64,000 nucleotides of DNA from DASUPK01 sp963695675 (lineage in GTDB: Bacteria > Actinomycetota > Thermoleophilia > Solirubrobacterales > 70-9). The stretch is from NCBI GenBank assembly GCA_963695675.1, contig CAVOGY010000005.1, positions 124,001 through 188,000 of the forward strand, given 5' to 3'. Below the pieces are notes generated by a model. That model did not search any database. It saw nothing but the letters and a program-made list of their open reading frames with translations, and was not told where the DNA came from. Made by a program: the position numbers and the translations under genes. Below are positions 54,561-63,304 of the stretch, piece after piece; positions within the stretch are counted from its first letter, which is position 1; each line of letters starts with the position of its first letter.

Positions 54561-56576
54561 CTAGGGGGTGACCGCGGCCTTCGCCTTCTCGGCAGGCTCG
54601 CCATCCGACAGTGGGACCCCGGCGACCTGGTAGGCCTCCGGCTGGTCGAGCGTCTCGTGCTCGAGCAGCGCGTTGGCAAGGGCGTCGAGCCGCTCGCGCT
54701 CCTCCGTGAGGAGGCCGACGACGTCGCGTTCGGCGGCGTCCACGATCCGACGGACCTCATTGTCGACCAGCTCCTGGGTCGGATCGGAGGCCGGTATCGC
54801 GCCCGGCAGGAACGCGCCGTCCTGACGACCGTCGGTGACGGCGATCGGGCCGACCGCGTCGCTCATCCCCCAGCGGCCGACCATGCCACGGGCGACCTGG
54901 GTGAGGTTCTGGATGTCCGACTCCGCGCCGGTCGATAGGTCGTCGAAGGCGACCTTCTCCGCGGCGCGGCCGCCGAGGGCGACCTTGATCTGGGCGAGGA
55001 GCTCCTCGCGCCGGTAGTTGTAACGGTCGCTCTCCGGCGTGGCGAGGGTGACGCCGAGAGCCTGCCCCCGGGGGATGATCGACACCTTCCGCACCGGGTC
55101 CGCGCCGGGGGTGAGCATCCCCACCAGGGCGTGGCCCGACTCGTGGTAGGCCGTGCGCCTGCGGTCCGCGTCCGTCATCACCACCTGCCGCTCGGCGCCG
55201 AGGATGATCTTCTCGATCGCGTCGGTGAAGTCGCGCTGCTCCACCGCGGCGTGGTCGCGCCGGGCGGCAAAGAGGGCCGCCTCGTTCACGAGCAGCGCGA
55301 TGTCGGCGCCGGTCGAGCCCGGGATCGAGGCCGCGATCCGCTCGAGGTCGACGTCGGGCGCGAGCTTCACGTTGCGGGTGTGGATCTTGAGGATCTCGAC
55401 ACGGCCCTTACGGTCGGGCGGGTTGACGGCGATGCGACGGTCGAACCGACCGGGGCGAAGCAGCGCCGGGTCGAGGATCTCGGGACGGTTCGTGGCGCCC
55501 AGAACGATCACGTTCGTGCCGGGCTCGAAGCCGTCCATCTCGGTGAGGATCTGGTTGAGCGTCTGCTCGCGTTCGTCGTTGCCGCCGCTCAGCCCGGTGA
55601 CGTTGCCGGAGCGCGAGCGCCCGATCGCGTCGAGTTCGTCGATGAACACGATCGCCGGCGCCGCCTCCTTGGCCTGCTTGAACAGGTCGCGCACCCGCGA
55701 GGCCCCGACGCCGACGATCGCCTCGACGAACTCCGAGGCCGACAGCGAGAAGAAGGCCGCGTGCGCCTCGCCCGCCACTGCCCGCGCCAGCAGCGTCTTT
55801 CCGGTCCCCGGCGGGCCGTAGAGCAGCACCCCGTGCGGAATGCGCGCCCCGAGCCTGGTGTAGCGCTGCGGGTTCTTGAGGAAGTCGACGATCTCGACGA
55901 GCTCGTCCTCGGCCTCGTCGATTCCCGCCACGTCGGCGAAGGTGACACGCTCCTGCTCCCGCGGCTGCACCCGCCGCGCAGTCGAGCGGCCAAAGCCGCC
56001 GAGTATCCCGCCCCCACCCCCGCCCGTCTGGCGGCGAATGAGCCAGATGAAGAAGCCGATCAGCAGGATCGTGGGAAGGAAGCCGAGCAGCAGCGTTCCC
56101 AGCAGCGAGCGCCCGGAGTCCGGCGGCTCGGCATTGATGACGACGCCGTGCTGGGCGAGCAGCTGCGTGATCGAGGCCGGGTCGATGAACGCGGGTACCT
56201 CGGTCTTGAAGTCGTTGTTCACGTGCACCGGCTTGGCGTCGCCGGGCGGGTCGTAGGTGGCGTCGTTCTTGAGCGTCCCCTCGATCGAGTCCTCCTGCGA
56301 GCTGATCTCGCTGACGTTGTTCGCGTTCACCTGGTTGATGAAGAACGGCTGGTAGGGCACGCGCGGCCGGTCCGCGGGTCCGCTCGTCAGGAACGAGACC
56401 AGGAGGTTCACCGCGAGCAGCCCGAGCAAGAACGCGACGAAGGCCCTGCTCCGCGGGATCATCGGCGGCTTCTCAGGTGGAGGCGCGCCGCGCCCGTCGG
56501 GCGCGGGGTCCACGCGCCAGCCTTTCGGGTGCTGCGTCGGCGGCGGCTTGTTGTTAGTAGGCGAGTCGGGGGCCAA
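54561..56576 (-). CDS. ftsH: ATP-dependent zinc metalloprotease FtsH
   Basis: A membrane AAA+ protease of about 671 residues. Two helices (AFVAFLLGLLAVNLLVSFL and LLGFLPTILLIGFFIWLI) flank a periplasmic domain. AAA motifs are VLLYGPPGTGKTLLARAVAG (Walker A), APAIVFIDELDAIGRSRSGN (Walker B) and LRPGRFDRRIAVNPPDRKGR (SRH). The zinc site is RTAYHESGHALVGML. I begin at TTG 56576, which gives a Pro-rich cytosolic N-tail (NNKPPPTQHPKGWRVDPAPD); ATG 56462 just before the first helix is the alternative. It degrades unneeded membrane and regulatory proteins. Confidence 0.94.
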   Translation of the reverse strand: MAPDSPTNNKPPPTQHPKGWRVDPAPDGRGAPPPEKPPMIPRSRAFVAFLLGLLAVNLLVSFLTSGPADRPRVPYQPFFINQVNANNVSEISSQEDSIEGTLKNDATYDPPGDAKPVHVNNDFKTEVPAFIDPASITQLLAQHGVVINAEPPDSGRSLLGTLLLGFLPTILLIGFFIWLIRRQTGGGGGGILGGFGRSTARRVQPREQERVTFADVAGIDEAEDELVEIVDFLKNPQRYTRLGARIPHGVLLYGPPGTGKTLLARAVAGEAHAAFFSLSASEFVEAIVGVGASRVRDLFKQAKEAAPAIVFIDELDAIGRSRSGNVTGLSGGNDEREQTLNQILTEMDGFEPGTNVIVLGATNRPEILDPALLRPGRFDRRIAVNPPDRKGRVEILKIHTRNVKLAPDVDLERIAASIPGSTGADIALLVNEAALFAARRDHAAVEQRDFTDAIEKIILGAERQVVMTDADRRRTAYHESGHALVGMLTPGADPVRKVSIIPRGQALGVTLATPESDRYNYRREELLAQIKVALGGRAAEKVAFDDLSTGAESDIQNLTQVARGMVGRWGMSDAVGPIAVTDGRQDGAFLPGAIPASDPTQELVDNEVRRIVDAAERDVVGLLTEERERLDALANALLEHETLDQPEAYQVAGVPLSDGEPAEKAKAAVTP

Positions 56577-56852
56577 GGGTCGAATGTACTCCCCTGCAAA
56601 AGGCCGAGCGAGAGCCCCTTCGGCGGCCGGAGCTATCTCCGCTCCGAAGCGGCAAGTAGCGACGGACCTGCGATGCGATCTCGATGTCTCGCGCGAGCGG
56701 ACCCGCGGCTCCGCCGCTACCCGCCTCCTGGCCGAGAGGCGGGTGGCGATTGCGCGACCCCACTCCGCGATCCGGGCCGGCGGCGCCGCACCACGGTCGT
56801 GGCCTTCCGGCGGCGCCACTTTGCGTGGAAAGCGGCACTTTGGGCCTAGGGG

Positions 56853-58377
56853 CTACTGGACCTGCTTGTCCTTGCCAGCCCCGCCCTTGAGGATGTCTTT
56901 GCCGGGACCGCCCTTGAGAGTGTCGTTGCCCGCCTCGCCGTAGAGCTTGTCCTTGCCCGTGCCGCCGTTCAGGGTGTCCTTGCCCGCCCCGCCGCAAATC
57001 AGATCGTTGCCGGCGAGGCCGGAGAGCTTGTCGTTCCCGCCCAAACCTACGATCACATCCTTACCGGGCGTGCCCTTGCGGACGTCGCTGCCGTTCGTGC
57101 CGACGATGGTCGCCGGCTTGCCCTTGCAGGGAGGCGGGTTGAAGGTGGCCGTCGCGACCTTGTCGGCGTCCATCGTCAGCACGCAGGCGCCGGTCCCCGC
57201 GCAGGCCCCGCTCCAACCGACGAATGTGGACCCGCCAGTTCCCGCCGCGCTCAGCGTCACCGAGGTTCCGGGTGCGTAGGTCTCCGTACAGTCGCCGGGG
57301 CAGCTTATTCCGGGACCGGTGACGGACCCGGTCCCAGAGCCGCCGAGGTTGACGGTGAGGATTGACACGATCGGCTGCCAGTCGGGGCGCCTGTCGGCGA
57401 AGGGGCCGTTGGTCAGGTTGGTCTGCCCCGAGCCGTCGGCGTTCATCACGTAGATCTCGGCCGGGCCGTTGCGGTGGCTTCGGAAGGCGATCCGCTGGCC
57501 GTCGGGGGAGAAGGCGGGCTCGCCGTCGAGCGCCGGATCGTCGGTGAGCCGCGCTCTCCGCGGTGCCGTCGGCCCTCATCACGTAGATCTCGCCGTTACC
57601 GTCGCGGTCGGTTCGGAAGGCGATCCGGCCGCCGTCGGGGGAGAAGCTGGGCCGGGATTCGGACGCCGCGCTGTTGGTGAGCCGGGTCGGGTTCGAGCCA
57701 TCGGTGTTCATCGTGTAGATCTCGTAGTTGCCGTCGCGATCGCTCGCGAAGGCGATCCGCCGGCCGTCCGGGGAGAAGGTGGGCTGGCCCTCGAACGAGC
57801 TGTTGTTGGTGATCCGAGTCTCGCCGCTTCCGTCGGCGTTCATCAAGAAGATCTCCATGTCGCCCTGCAGGCCGCGGTTGCTCATGAAGGCGATCTGCTT
57901 GCCGTCGGGGGAGAAGGCGGGCTGGAAGTCGTCCGCCGTGTTGTTGGTAAGCCGGGTCTGGCCCGAGCCATCGGCGTTCATCACGTAGACCTCGCTGTTG
58001 CCGTCGCGATCGCTTACGAAGGCGATCCTCCGCCCGTCCGGGGAGAAGGCGGCGTCGCGGTCGATCGCCGGGTTGTCGGTGAGCCGAGTCTGCCCCGAGC
58101 CATCGGCGTTCATGACGTAGATCTCGGTGTTGCCGTCGCGGGTGCTGTCGAAGGCGATCTTGCCCGGAATGCCGGGGAAGGCGGCCTCGCTGCGGGAGCT
58201 GAGGGTGGCGAGGGGTAAGGTCACCGCGAGCAGGCTCAGCCCGGCGGCTAGCCACAGCCCGTGCCTATTGCCGACGTACCGTTGGTCGGCGATCAGCGCC
58301 GCGACAGCCAAAAGCGATACGAGCAAGAACCGCCCCACGAGGCCAACCCTCGCACACCAGGCAGCATCCCGCGCCAT
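56853..58377 (-). CDS. TolB-type beta-propeller protein with RTX repeats, one frameshift
   Basis: About 507 residues after repair. Two N-terminal hydrophobic segments (FLLVSLLAVAALIADQ and LWLAAGLSLLAVTLPLATL) anchor or export it. Seven PD40/TolB-like blades follow, repeating IYVMNADGSGQTRLT and FSPDGRRIAF. Then come a B-repeat-like domain with paired Cys (GISCPGDCTETYAPGTSVTL) and C-terminal RTX-like Ca-binding nonapeptides (GGNDKLSGLAGNDLICGGAG). The frame changes near 57555; removing one base rejoins RADGTAE to ARLTDDPALDGEPAFSPDGQ. Length 3n+1 agrees with one extra base. It is probably a surface or secreted calcium-stabilised protein of unknown ligand. Confidence 0.8.
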
Positions 58378-58595
58378 CACTACACAGTGCCAGGGGGCCG
58401 CCAATGCCTTGGAGGTTGTCGAGGTGTTCAGCTTGCTCCACTCGGTTGCCCCTCCCTTCGACCGCGGTCGTGGACCCGAGTGGCTTAACCGATCAACGTG
58501 GTGCGCCCGCCGCAACGGAGGCAGCGGAAGCTGACGTTGACCGGCGATCCGACACCTGCTCCCGCCGTTCCCCCGTGGTAGCAATCAGCCCACTG

Positions 58596-58823
58596 ATGCA
58601 CTGGTGGAACAACATCCGGATCGACTTCGGTTGGCTTGCGGGACGCGTGGTGATGTTCCTGTACGGACTCTTCCTTCTAACGTGCGGCGGCGCGATTGTG
58701 GTGGTGTCGGTGCTCGGCCTCGACGACAGCGTGGTGCTTGGTCTGTTTGGCGTCGTCTTCGGCACCTTCAGCGGGTTCATCGGGGTATTGGGCTTGCACC
58801 AAGCCCTCACAAGGGACAGGTAG
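58596..58823 (+). CDS. Small two-helix membrane protein
   Basis: A 75-residue frame: MHWWNNIRIDFGWLAGRVVM, then helices FLYGLFLLTCGGAIVVVSVL and VVLGLFGVVFGTFSGFIGVL, ending GLHQALTRDR. No Shine-Dalgarno is obvious; a GTG 21 bases upstream could extend it. No family recognised. It diverges from the TolB/RTX gene across 218 bp in which I see no other gene. Confidence 0.6.
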   Translation: MHWWNNIRIDFGWLAGRVVMFLYGLFLLTCGGAIVVVSVLGLDDSVVLGLFGVVFGTFSGFIGVLGLHQALTRDR

Positions 58824-58934
58824 GAACGTGCAGCCGACCTAGGACGTCGCAGGGCTGCGGCAGAAGGGACGGCCTGGGCTAACTCACCCAAAACTGCGGC
58901 TCTGTGCGGCCCCCTTAGCGGGGGCTTCGTGAGA

Positions 58935-59008
58935 GGTGAGCGACCGGATTCGAACCGGCGACCGCCTGGACCACAACCAGGAGCTCTACCAGCTGAGCTA
59001 CGCCCACC
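58935..59008 (-). tRNA. tRNA-His (anticodon GTG)
   Basis: Minus-strand cloverleaf with acceptor GTGGGCG/CGCTCAC and an encoded extra G at -1 opposite C73, the histidine identity element. D arm AGCTCAGCTGGTAGAGC, anticodon arm CCTGG-TTGTGGT-CCAGG, T arm GCCGG-TTCGAAT-CCGGT. CCA is not encoded. Confidence 0.97.
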
Positions 59009-59101
59009 GCGTCGCACTCAATCTAGCGTGAGCGGAGGAGCAAGCAGGGAGCTCCGGCCCGTCAGCGGCGCGCGTGGAGCTTTTATCCAACTGCTGCGAG
59101 G

Positions 59102-59175
59102 CGCCCCCGGCAGGACTCGAACCTGCGGCCATCGGCTTAGAAGGCCGACGCTCTATCCAGCTGAGCTACGGGGGC
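59102..59175 (-). tRNA. tRNA-Arg (anticodon TCT)
   Basis: Minus-strand cloverleaf: acceptor GCCCCCG/CGGGGGC, D arm AGCTCAGCTGGATAGAGC, anticodon arm TCGGC-CTTCTAA-GCCGA with TCT reading AGA/AGG, and T arm GCAGG-TTCGAGT-CCTGC. No flanking endonuclease-like frame is seen here, in contrast to the Ala and Pro genes. Confidence 0.97.
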
Positions 59176-59298
59176 CGGGCAGGCGGAGCGTAGCGCCGAA
59201 AGCTGCCATCCCCAGGGCTTCGCATGCCCGGACGCATGAACCGACGGCCGGTGCGTGCGGAAATCACCCCACCAAAATTAGTAAGTTCTGCCTACCCA

Positions 59299-59327
59299 TT
59301 TTCAGGGAGCATAAAATTAGGTATAGT
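59299..59327 (+). promoter_or_regulatory. Sigma-70-type promoter before the hydroxylase-budA operon
   Basis: TTTTCA at 59299-59304 and TATAGT at 59322-59327 are separated by exactly 17 bp, in an AT-rich island (59270-59345) unusual for this GC-rich window. Transcription would begin near 59334 and leave a leader of about 165 bases before the ATG at 59499. Confidence 0.55.
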
Positions 59328-59370
59328 GCTCGCAGGCTTTAGGTCGTACTCAGGGGTACACGGCGGGGAA

Positions 59371-59429
59371 ACGGAGCGGGACCGGCACGCGGAGCCAAAC
59401 GGGAGAGGCTTCTCGGGCCGGTCCCCCGT
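59371..59429 (+). promoter_or_regulatory. Long leader hairpin upstream of the hydroxylase gene
   Basis: In the predicted leader CGGGACCGGC pairs with GCCGGTCCCCCG. Inside it CGCGGAGCC pairs with GGCTTCTCG around an AAACGGGAGA loop. A smaller GTAC…GTAC hairpin precedes it at 59346-59359. The layout suggests an attenuator or structured regulatory leader. Fragments recall c-di-GMP-I riboswitch signatures (ACGCGGAGCC, GGGGAAAC), but I could not fit a full consensus. There is no U-tract. Confidence 0.35.
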
Positions 59430-59498
59430 CCCACACTTCGTCCCCGATCGGCTTCAGAGTTGACCGGGTCGGTTACGTCGTACTCTGATCGCGAGGAG

Positions 59499-60170
59499 AT
59501 GTATTCGCGAGACGTCACCTCGATCGGACGTGCCCGGCGGGAGTTCCTACGCAAGGAGTCGCCGTGGACGATCGGCGCGGGAATCCTCGCACTCGTGATC
59601 GCCAGGATCCTGGTCGGTGATCCGAGTTGGCGAGACGCGGTCGCGGTCGCGGCGATGCTGGCCGTCTATCCGTTCGGCGAGTGGGCAATCCACGTCTACC
59701 TGCTGCACGCGAAGCCGATCAACATCCGCGGCAGGAATCTCGAGACCGTCGCCGCCCGTGCGCATCGCGCTCACCACGGTGACCCGAACGATCTCGACAT
59801 GGTGCTCCTCTACTGGTGGCAGGCGGCCTTTCTGATGCTGGTCGCGGTGCCGTTCACGGTGGGGCTCGGCGCGCTGCTCGTGACGCTCCTCGCCGGTCCG
59901 GTTCAGCTCGGCGCGCTGCTCAGCGCCGCGATCGCCGGCTGTTGCATGGTCTTCATCTACGAGTGGACCCACTTCCTGATCCACACCGCATACCGGCCGC
60001 GATCCGCCGCCTACATGAGGATCTGGCGAAACCACCGCCTCCACCACTTCAAGAACGAGCACTTCTGGCACGGCATCACCAACAACCTGAGCGATCGCGT
60101 CCTTGGGACCAACCCTGATCAGCGCGACGTTCCGAAGTCGGAGACCGCCCGCATACTCGCCCCCGAATGA
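59499..60170 (+). CDS. Fatty acid hydroxylase / sterol desaturase superfamily membrane protein
   Basis: A 223-residue di-iron membrane oxygenase. Four helices are predicted. Histidine clusters are EWAIHVYLLH, RAHRAHHGDP, WTHFLIHTAY, RNHRLHHFKNEHFWHG, matching the HxxxH/HxxHH set that binds two irons. Carotenoid, sterol or fatty acyl hydroxylation are possible; the substrate is unknown. I use ATG 59499; an in-frame TTG at 59460 would add 13 residues. Its stop overlaps the budA start (ATGA), so the two are coupled. Confidence 0.85.
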   Translation: MYSRDVTSIGRARREFLRKESPWTIGAGILALVIARILVGDPSWRDAVAVAAMLAVYPFGEWAIHVYLLHAKPINIRGRNLETVAARAHRAHHGDPNDLDMVLLYWWQAAFLMLVAVPFTVGLGALLVTLLAGPVQLGALLSAAIAGCCMVFIYEWTHFLIHTAYRPRSAAYMRIWRNHRLHHFKNEHFWHGITNNLSDRVLGTNPDQRDVPKSETARILAPE

Positions 60171-60952
60171 GCCTGGACGAGCGCTGGATCCGGTCGCTGC
60201 ACGTCGAGGCGATGCGACACGCGGATCTGCAGGCGGGCGTGGAGCCGCACGTCCTCTTCCAGGCCTCGACGATTGGGGCGCTGCTGGAGGGCTCATACGA
60301 GGGAGACGTCACCTTCGCGGAGCTCTCCGAGCAGGGCGACCTCGGCCTCGGAACGGTCAACCACCTCGACGGCGAGATGATCGCGCTCGACGGGCGGTTC
60401 TATCGAGCGGACGTCGAAGGCCGAATCGAGGAGCTGCCCGGCTCCGAGCGGACCCCATTCGCCGTCGTCGTCCCGTTCGTGCCCGAGGTCAACTTCGAGC
60501 TCGAGGGCTCGATCGCCCACGAAGCGCTGCTGGCGGAGATCGACAGGCGGGTTCCGCCGGGCACGGCCACGTGCGCGGTGCGGATCGACGGCCGCTTCGA
60601 GCTGGTCCAGGCGCGATCGGTCCCGCGCCAGGAGCCGCCGTACCGGCCTCTCACGGAGGTGGTGAACGACCAGCGGGTGTTCGAGTTCTCGAAGGTGGAC
60701 GGAACGATGCTCGGCTTCCGCTTCCCCGACTACGTCGAGGGAATCGAGGTGAGCGGGTGGCACCTGCATTTCATCAGCGAGGACCGCTCGCGTGGCGGGC
60801 ACGTGCTCGGCTCCCGCTCCTCGACCCTTCACGTCCGGTTGGACCCATCCGGTGAACTGCACGTCGAGCTCCCGCCCGGAATCGACCTTGCGGCCGACCG
60901 GCACGCGAGCGCCACCCACGACGCCATCGATCGCGTCGAGCATCAGGGATGA
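60167..60952 (+). CDS. budA: Alpha-acetolactate decarboxylase
   Basis: A 261-residue enzyme converting acetolactate to acetoin. It shows LFQASTIGALLEGSYEGDVT, FAELSEQGDLGLGTVNHLDG, EMIALDGRFYRADVEGRIEE and the zinc/active-site region VSGWHLHFISEDRSRGGHVL. It could divert pyruvate-derived acetolactate to acetoin or drain excess acetolactate. No acetolactate synthase is nearby. Pairing with a di-iron hydroxylase in a two-gene operon is unusual. It is followed by a strong hairpin. Confidence 0.94.
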   Translation: MSLDERWIRSLHVEAMRHADLQAGVEPHVLFQASTIGALLEGSYEGDVTFAELSEQGDLGLGTVNHLDGEMIALDGRFYRADVEGRIEELPGSERTPFAVVVPFVPEVNFELEGSIAHEALLAEIDRRVPPGTATCAVRIDGRFELVQARSVPRQEPPYRPLTEVVNDQRVFEFSKVDGTMLGFRFPDYVEGIEVSGWHLHFISEDRSRGGHVLGSRSSTLHVRLDPSGELHVELPPGIDLAADRHASATHDAIDRVEHQG

Positions 60953-60962
60953 GAGGGCAAGA

Positions 60963-61007
60963 AGCCGGACCGTTGCGCTGCTGGCGAGCAGCGCAACGGG
61001 TTCGGCT
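60963..61007. terminator. Bidirectional terminator hairpin between budA and cyclase gene
   Basis: CCGTTGCGCTGCT at 60970-60982 and AGCAGCGCAACGG at 60987-60999 form a perfect 13-bp stem with loop GGCG, extended by AGCCG/CGGCT outside. It lies exactly between two converging genes, its edge touching the cyclase stop codon. Confidence 0.75.
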
Positions 61008-62766
61008 CTAGGTCAGGCCCCAGACCCTGATCTCCTCGGCCCGGCCGCGGACCGGCAGCGAGTCCACGAAGTTGAGCTCGCCATCCTTCGCCGCGAGCAG
61101 GTCCCTGGTCGAGTCCGCGACGAACAGGCTGTGCCCGGTGCCCTTGGTCATGCCCTCGAGGCGGGCGGCTGTGTTGACGGTGTCGCCGATCGTCGTGTAT
61201 TCGAGGCGTCGCTGAGAGCCGACGTTGCCGGCCATCACCGGGCCGCTGTTGAGCCCGATACCGATCTGGAACTGGTCGTCGACTCCCTCATTCCGCAGCC
61301 AGGCGTTGAAGGCCGGAAGCCGCACCGTGAGCATCTCCCGTGCGGTCGCGAATGCGCGGTCGGCGTGGTCGGGCTGCTCGATCGGGGCTCCGAAGACGGC
61401 CATGATCCCGTCGCCCATGAACGAGATCAGCGTGCCCCCGTGCGCCATCACCGCCTCGGTCATCTCCTCGTGGTAGCGGTTGAGGATCCCGAGCACCTCG
61501 GCCCGGATCCCTCGCCTCGGAGAAGGTCGTGAAGCCGCGAACGTCGCTGAAGAGGACGGTGACCTCCATCCGCCTGCCGGCCAGGCGCAGGTCGTCGTCG
61601 GTCTGCGCGAGCACCTGGCCGACGACCGCCTCCGGGACGAAGCGGGCGAAGGTGTCGCGGACCTGCCTCCGGATGAACGCCTCGCGAACGTAGTAGACGA
61701 CGAGCGACCCGACCAGCGACAGCCCCAGAGCGATCATCGGATAGAGGACCGGGATGATCCAGCCCGAGTCGAAGGCGATCTGGGCGGAGACCAGGTACAG
61801 GGCTCCGGCGCCCAGAGCCAGAGCCAGCGCGATCAACGGGGAGAGCCGGTAGCTCGCCAGCGGGGCCATGATGCCCATCAGGGCGATCAGGAAGAGGTCG
61901 AGCGCGAGCGGGGTCGATTGGAGCGGGAAGCCGTCGAGAGCGGTAGCGATCGCGTTGGCATTGACCTCGGACCCGGACATCAGGTTGTCGGATCCGCTGG
62001 TGGGTGTGTCGACGACGTCCTTCAGGGTCGGATCGGACGCACCGACGACGACGACCTTGTTCTTGAAGGTCCCCGGCGGGAACTGGCCGTTCACGACACG
62101 CGAGAAGGGAACGGCTGGATAGGTGCCCGGGGGACCCGCATAGTCGATCCAGGCGTGGTCGCCCCCCATGTCCGATGTGGTGATGGTCCTGCCTGAGGCG
62201 ACCTCGGCGGCGACAAGGGGGAGGGTCTTCATGTTGCCGACGGAGTAGGGAATACGGCGGCGCACGCCGTCGGGGTCCTCGCCGATCTGATCGTTGCCGG
62301 CGCGCGCCTGGATCTGGTCGAGGATCTTCCCGCCGCCGAAGACGCCGCTTCGCCCTTGCGGGTCCGGCTGGCTATCGGCGAGGACGACCTTGTCGGGACC
62401 GGCTCGCGCGACCGCGTTGATCAGCGCGTTGTCCTCCTTGGGCTTGGTGGGCTGGAGGAACTCGACGTCGTACGCGATCGCCTTGGGGTCCTCCCGGCTG
62501 ATCTCATCGATCACGCGCGCGTGAAGCGATCGCGGGAAGGGGAAGCGGACGGGCAGCTCGCGCGAGGTGGTGTCGTCGATCAGGACGAGGACGACGTCGT
62601 CGCGCGGGGTCTCGTCGCCGCGGATCGAAAAGCGGGTGTCTACGCTCGAGCGCTCGGTGTCGTGGAAGAGACCGATGGCGTAGAGCAGCAGGGCGATGCC
62701 GGCCGAAGCGACCGCGACGGCAATCAGCAGATAGGCGTAGGTGCGGCCCTTAACCGCGGACTTCAA
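61008..62766 (-). CDS. CHASE2-domain adenylate/guanylate cyclase, one frameshift
   Basis: About 585 residues after repair. One N-terminal helix (AYLLIAVAVASAGIALLLYA), an extracellular CHASE2 sensor (about 35-300, DVVLVLIDDTTSRELPVRFP), three further helices (about 300-370), and a class III cyclase domain: VTVLFSDVRGFTTFSEA (metal Asp), LISFMGDGIMAVFGAP (second Asp), and YTTIGDTVNTAARLEGM (nucleotide specificity). The frame changes near 61505; deleting one G gives SEARDPAEVLGILNRYHEEM. Length 3n+1 agrees. The transducer DTFARFVPEAVVGQVL is typical of actinobacterial cyclases. A cAMP product is likely but not certain. Confidence 0.87.
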
Positions 62767-62861
62767 TTCGTCACCTTCTCCCCGCCCCTCAGAGGGTCGG
62801 AAGGGCTACGCGCAATGTACCTCCGAATGCCGACTGGAACTGCGAGATCGGTGTGTGAAAG

Positions 62862-62935
62862 TCGGGGCGCCCGGATTCGAACCGGGGATCTCGGCTCCCA
62901 AAAGCCGCGCGATAACCAGGCTTCGCTACGCCCCG
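62862..62935 (-). tRNA. tRNA-Pro (anticodon TGG) with a six-base anticodon loop
   Basis: Minus-strand cloverleaf: acceptor CGGGGCG/CGCCCCG, D arm GCGA…TCGC, T arm CCCGG-TTCGAAT-CCGGG, discriminator A. The anticodon stem CGGCT/AGCCG encloses only TTTGGG, whereas proline tRNAs have the seven-base TTTGGGA. One A appears to be missing between the loop and stem. It may be a base-calling error or a non-functional gene. An endonuclease-like frame lies directly upstream. Confidence 0.88.
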
Positions 62936-63185
62936 ACGGTGGCGAGTCTAGCCACTCATCCCTCATGCAATCGATCCAGCCCTGCAGGCGGGCCCGCAGA
63001 AGGGTGTCGTGCAGCTTGACCGTGAGCACACCGTGTTTGGATCTCCAAGTTCGGTGAGCAAGTTGTCCGCTATTCGACTTCCGGAGAAACTCGATCGATA
63101 GATCCCGAATCTCAAGCTCCTTCGCCCAGTACGCCTGAAGCGTCTTCAGCCGCTGATCGGCGTGGTATTGGATGGAAAAGATCAT
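62936..63185 (-). pseudogene. Homing-endonuclease-like frame reading into tRNA-Pro
   Basis: From ATG 63185 the frame reads MIFSIQYHADQRLKTLQAYW, AKELEIRDLSIEFLRKSNSG, QLAHRTWRSKHGVLTVKLHD and TLLRARLQGWIDCMRDEWLD, then continues without a stop into the tRNA. It resembles the C-terminal part of LAGLIDADG-like proteins that sit beside tRNA genes in actinobacteria, an assignment from memory of the family pattern and not secure. The N-terminal half is missing, so this is probably a fragment. It lies in the same position relative to its tRNA as the PD-(D/E)XK remnant at tRNA-Ala. Confidence 0.45.
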
Positions 63186-63218
63186 CCGCTTTGTCGAGAA
63201 CTGCGGATACGTGATGGA

Positions 63219-63232
63219 TCGATTTGAATCGA
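63219..63232. repeat. 14-bp palindrome upstream of DUF1015 gene
   Basis: TCGATTTGAATCGA is a perfect six-base inverted repeat around TG, about 73 bp before the DUF1015 start. Its AT content is higher than the surroundings. It could be an operator for the DUF1015 gene or a remnant next to the endonuclease-like fragment. Confidence 0.3.
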
Positions 63233-63304
63233 GCGGATGTGATGGGTGGGGCGCGGAACGTGTCGAATGTGTGCCGTCTCTTGGCTGATTAGGGTTCCGC
63301 GCTC

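Noticed and set aside
58493..59017. Minus-strand frame of 174 codons through tRNA-His (AGRAPGCGPGGRRFESGRSP)
   Set aside because: This peptide is simply the translation of a tRNA gene, and nothing protein-like follows; it lacks the domain evidence seen at tRNA-Ala.
59334..59440. c-di-GMP-I riboswitch
   Set aside because: Only scattered words match; the tetraloop-receptor and P1 arrangement could not be fitted, so it is listed only as a structured leader.
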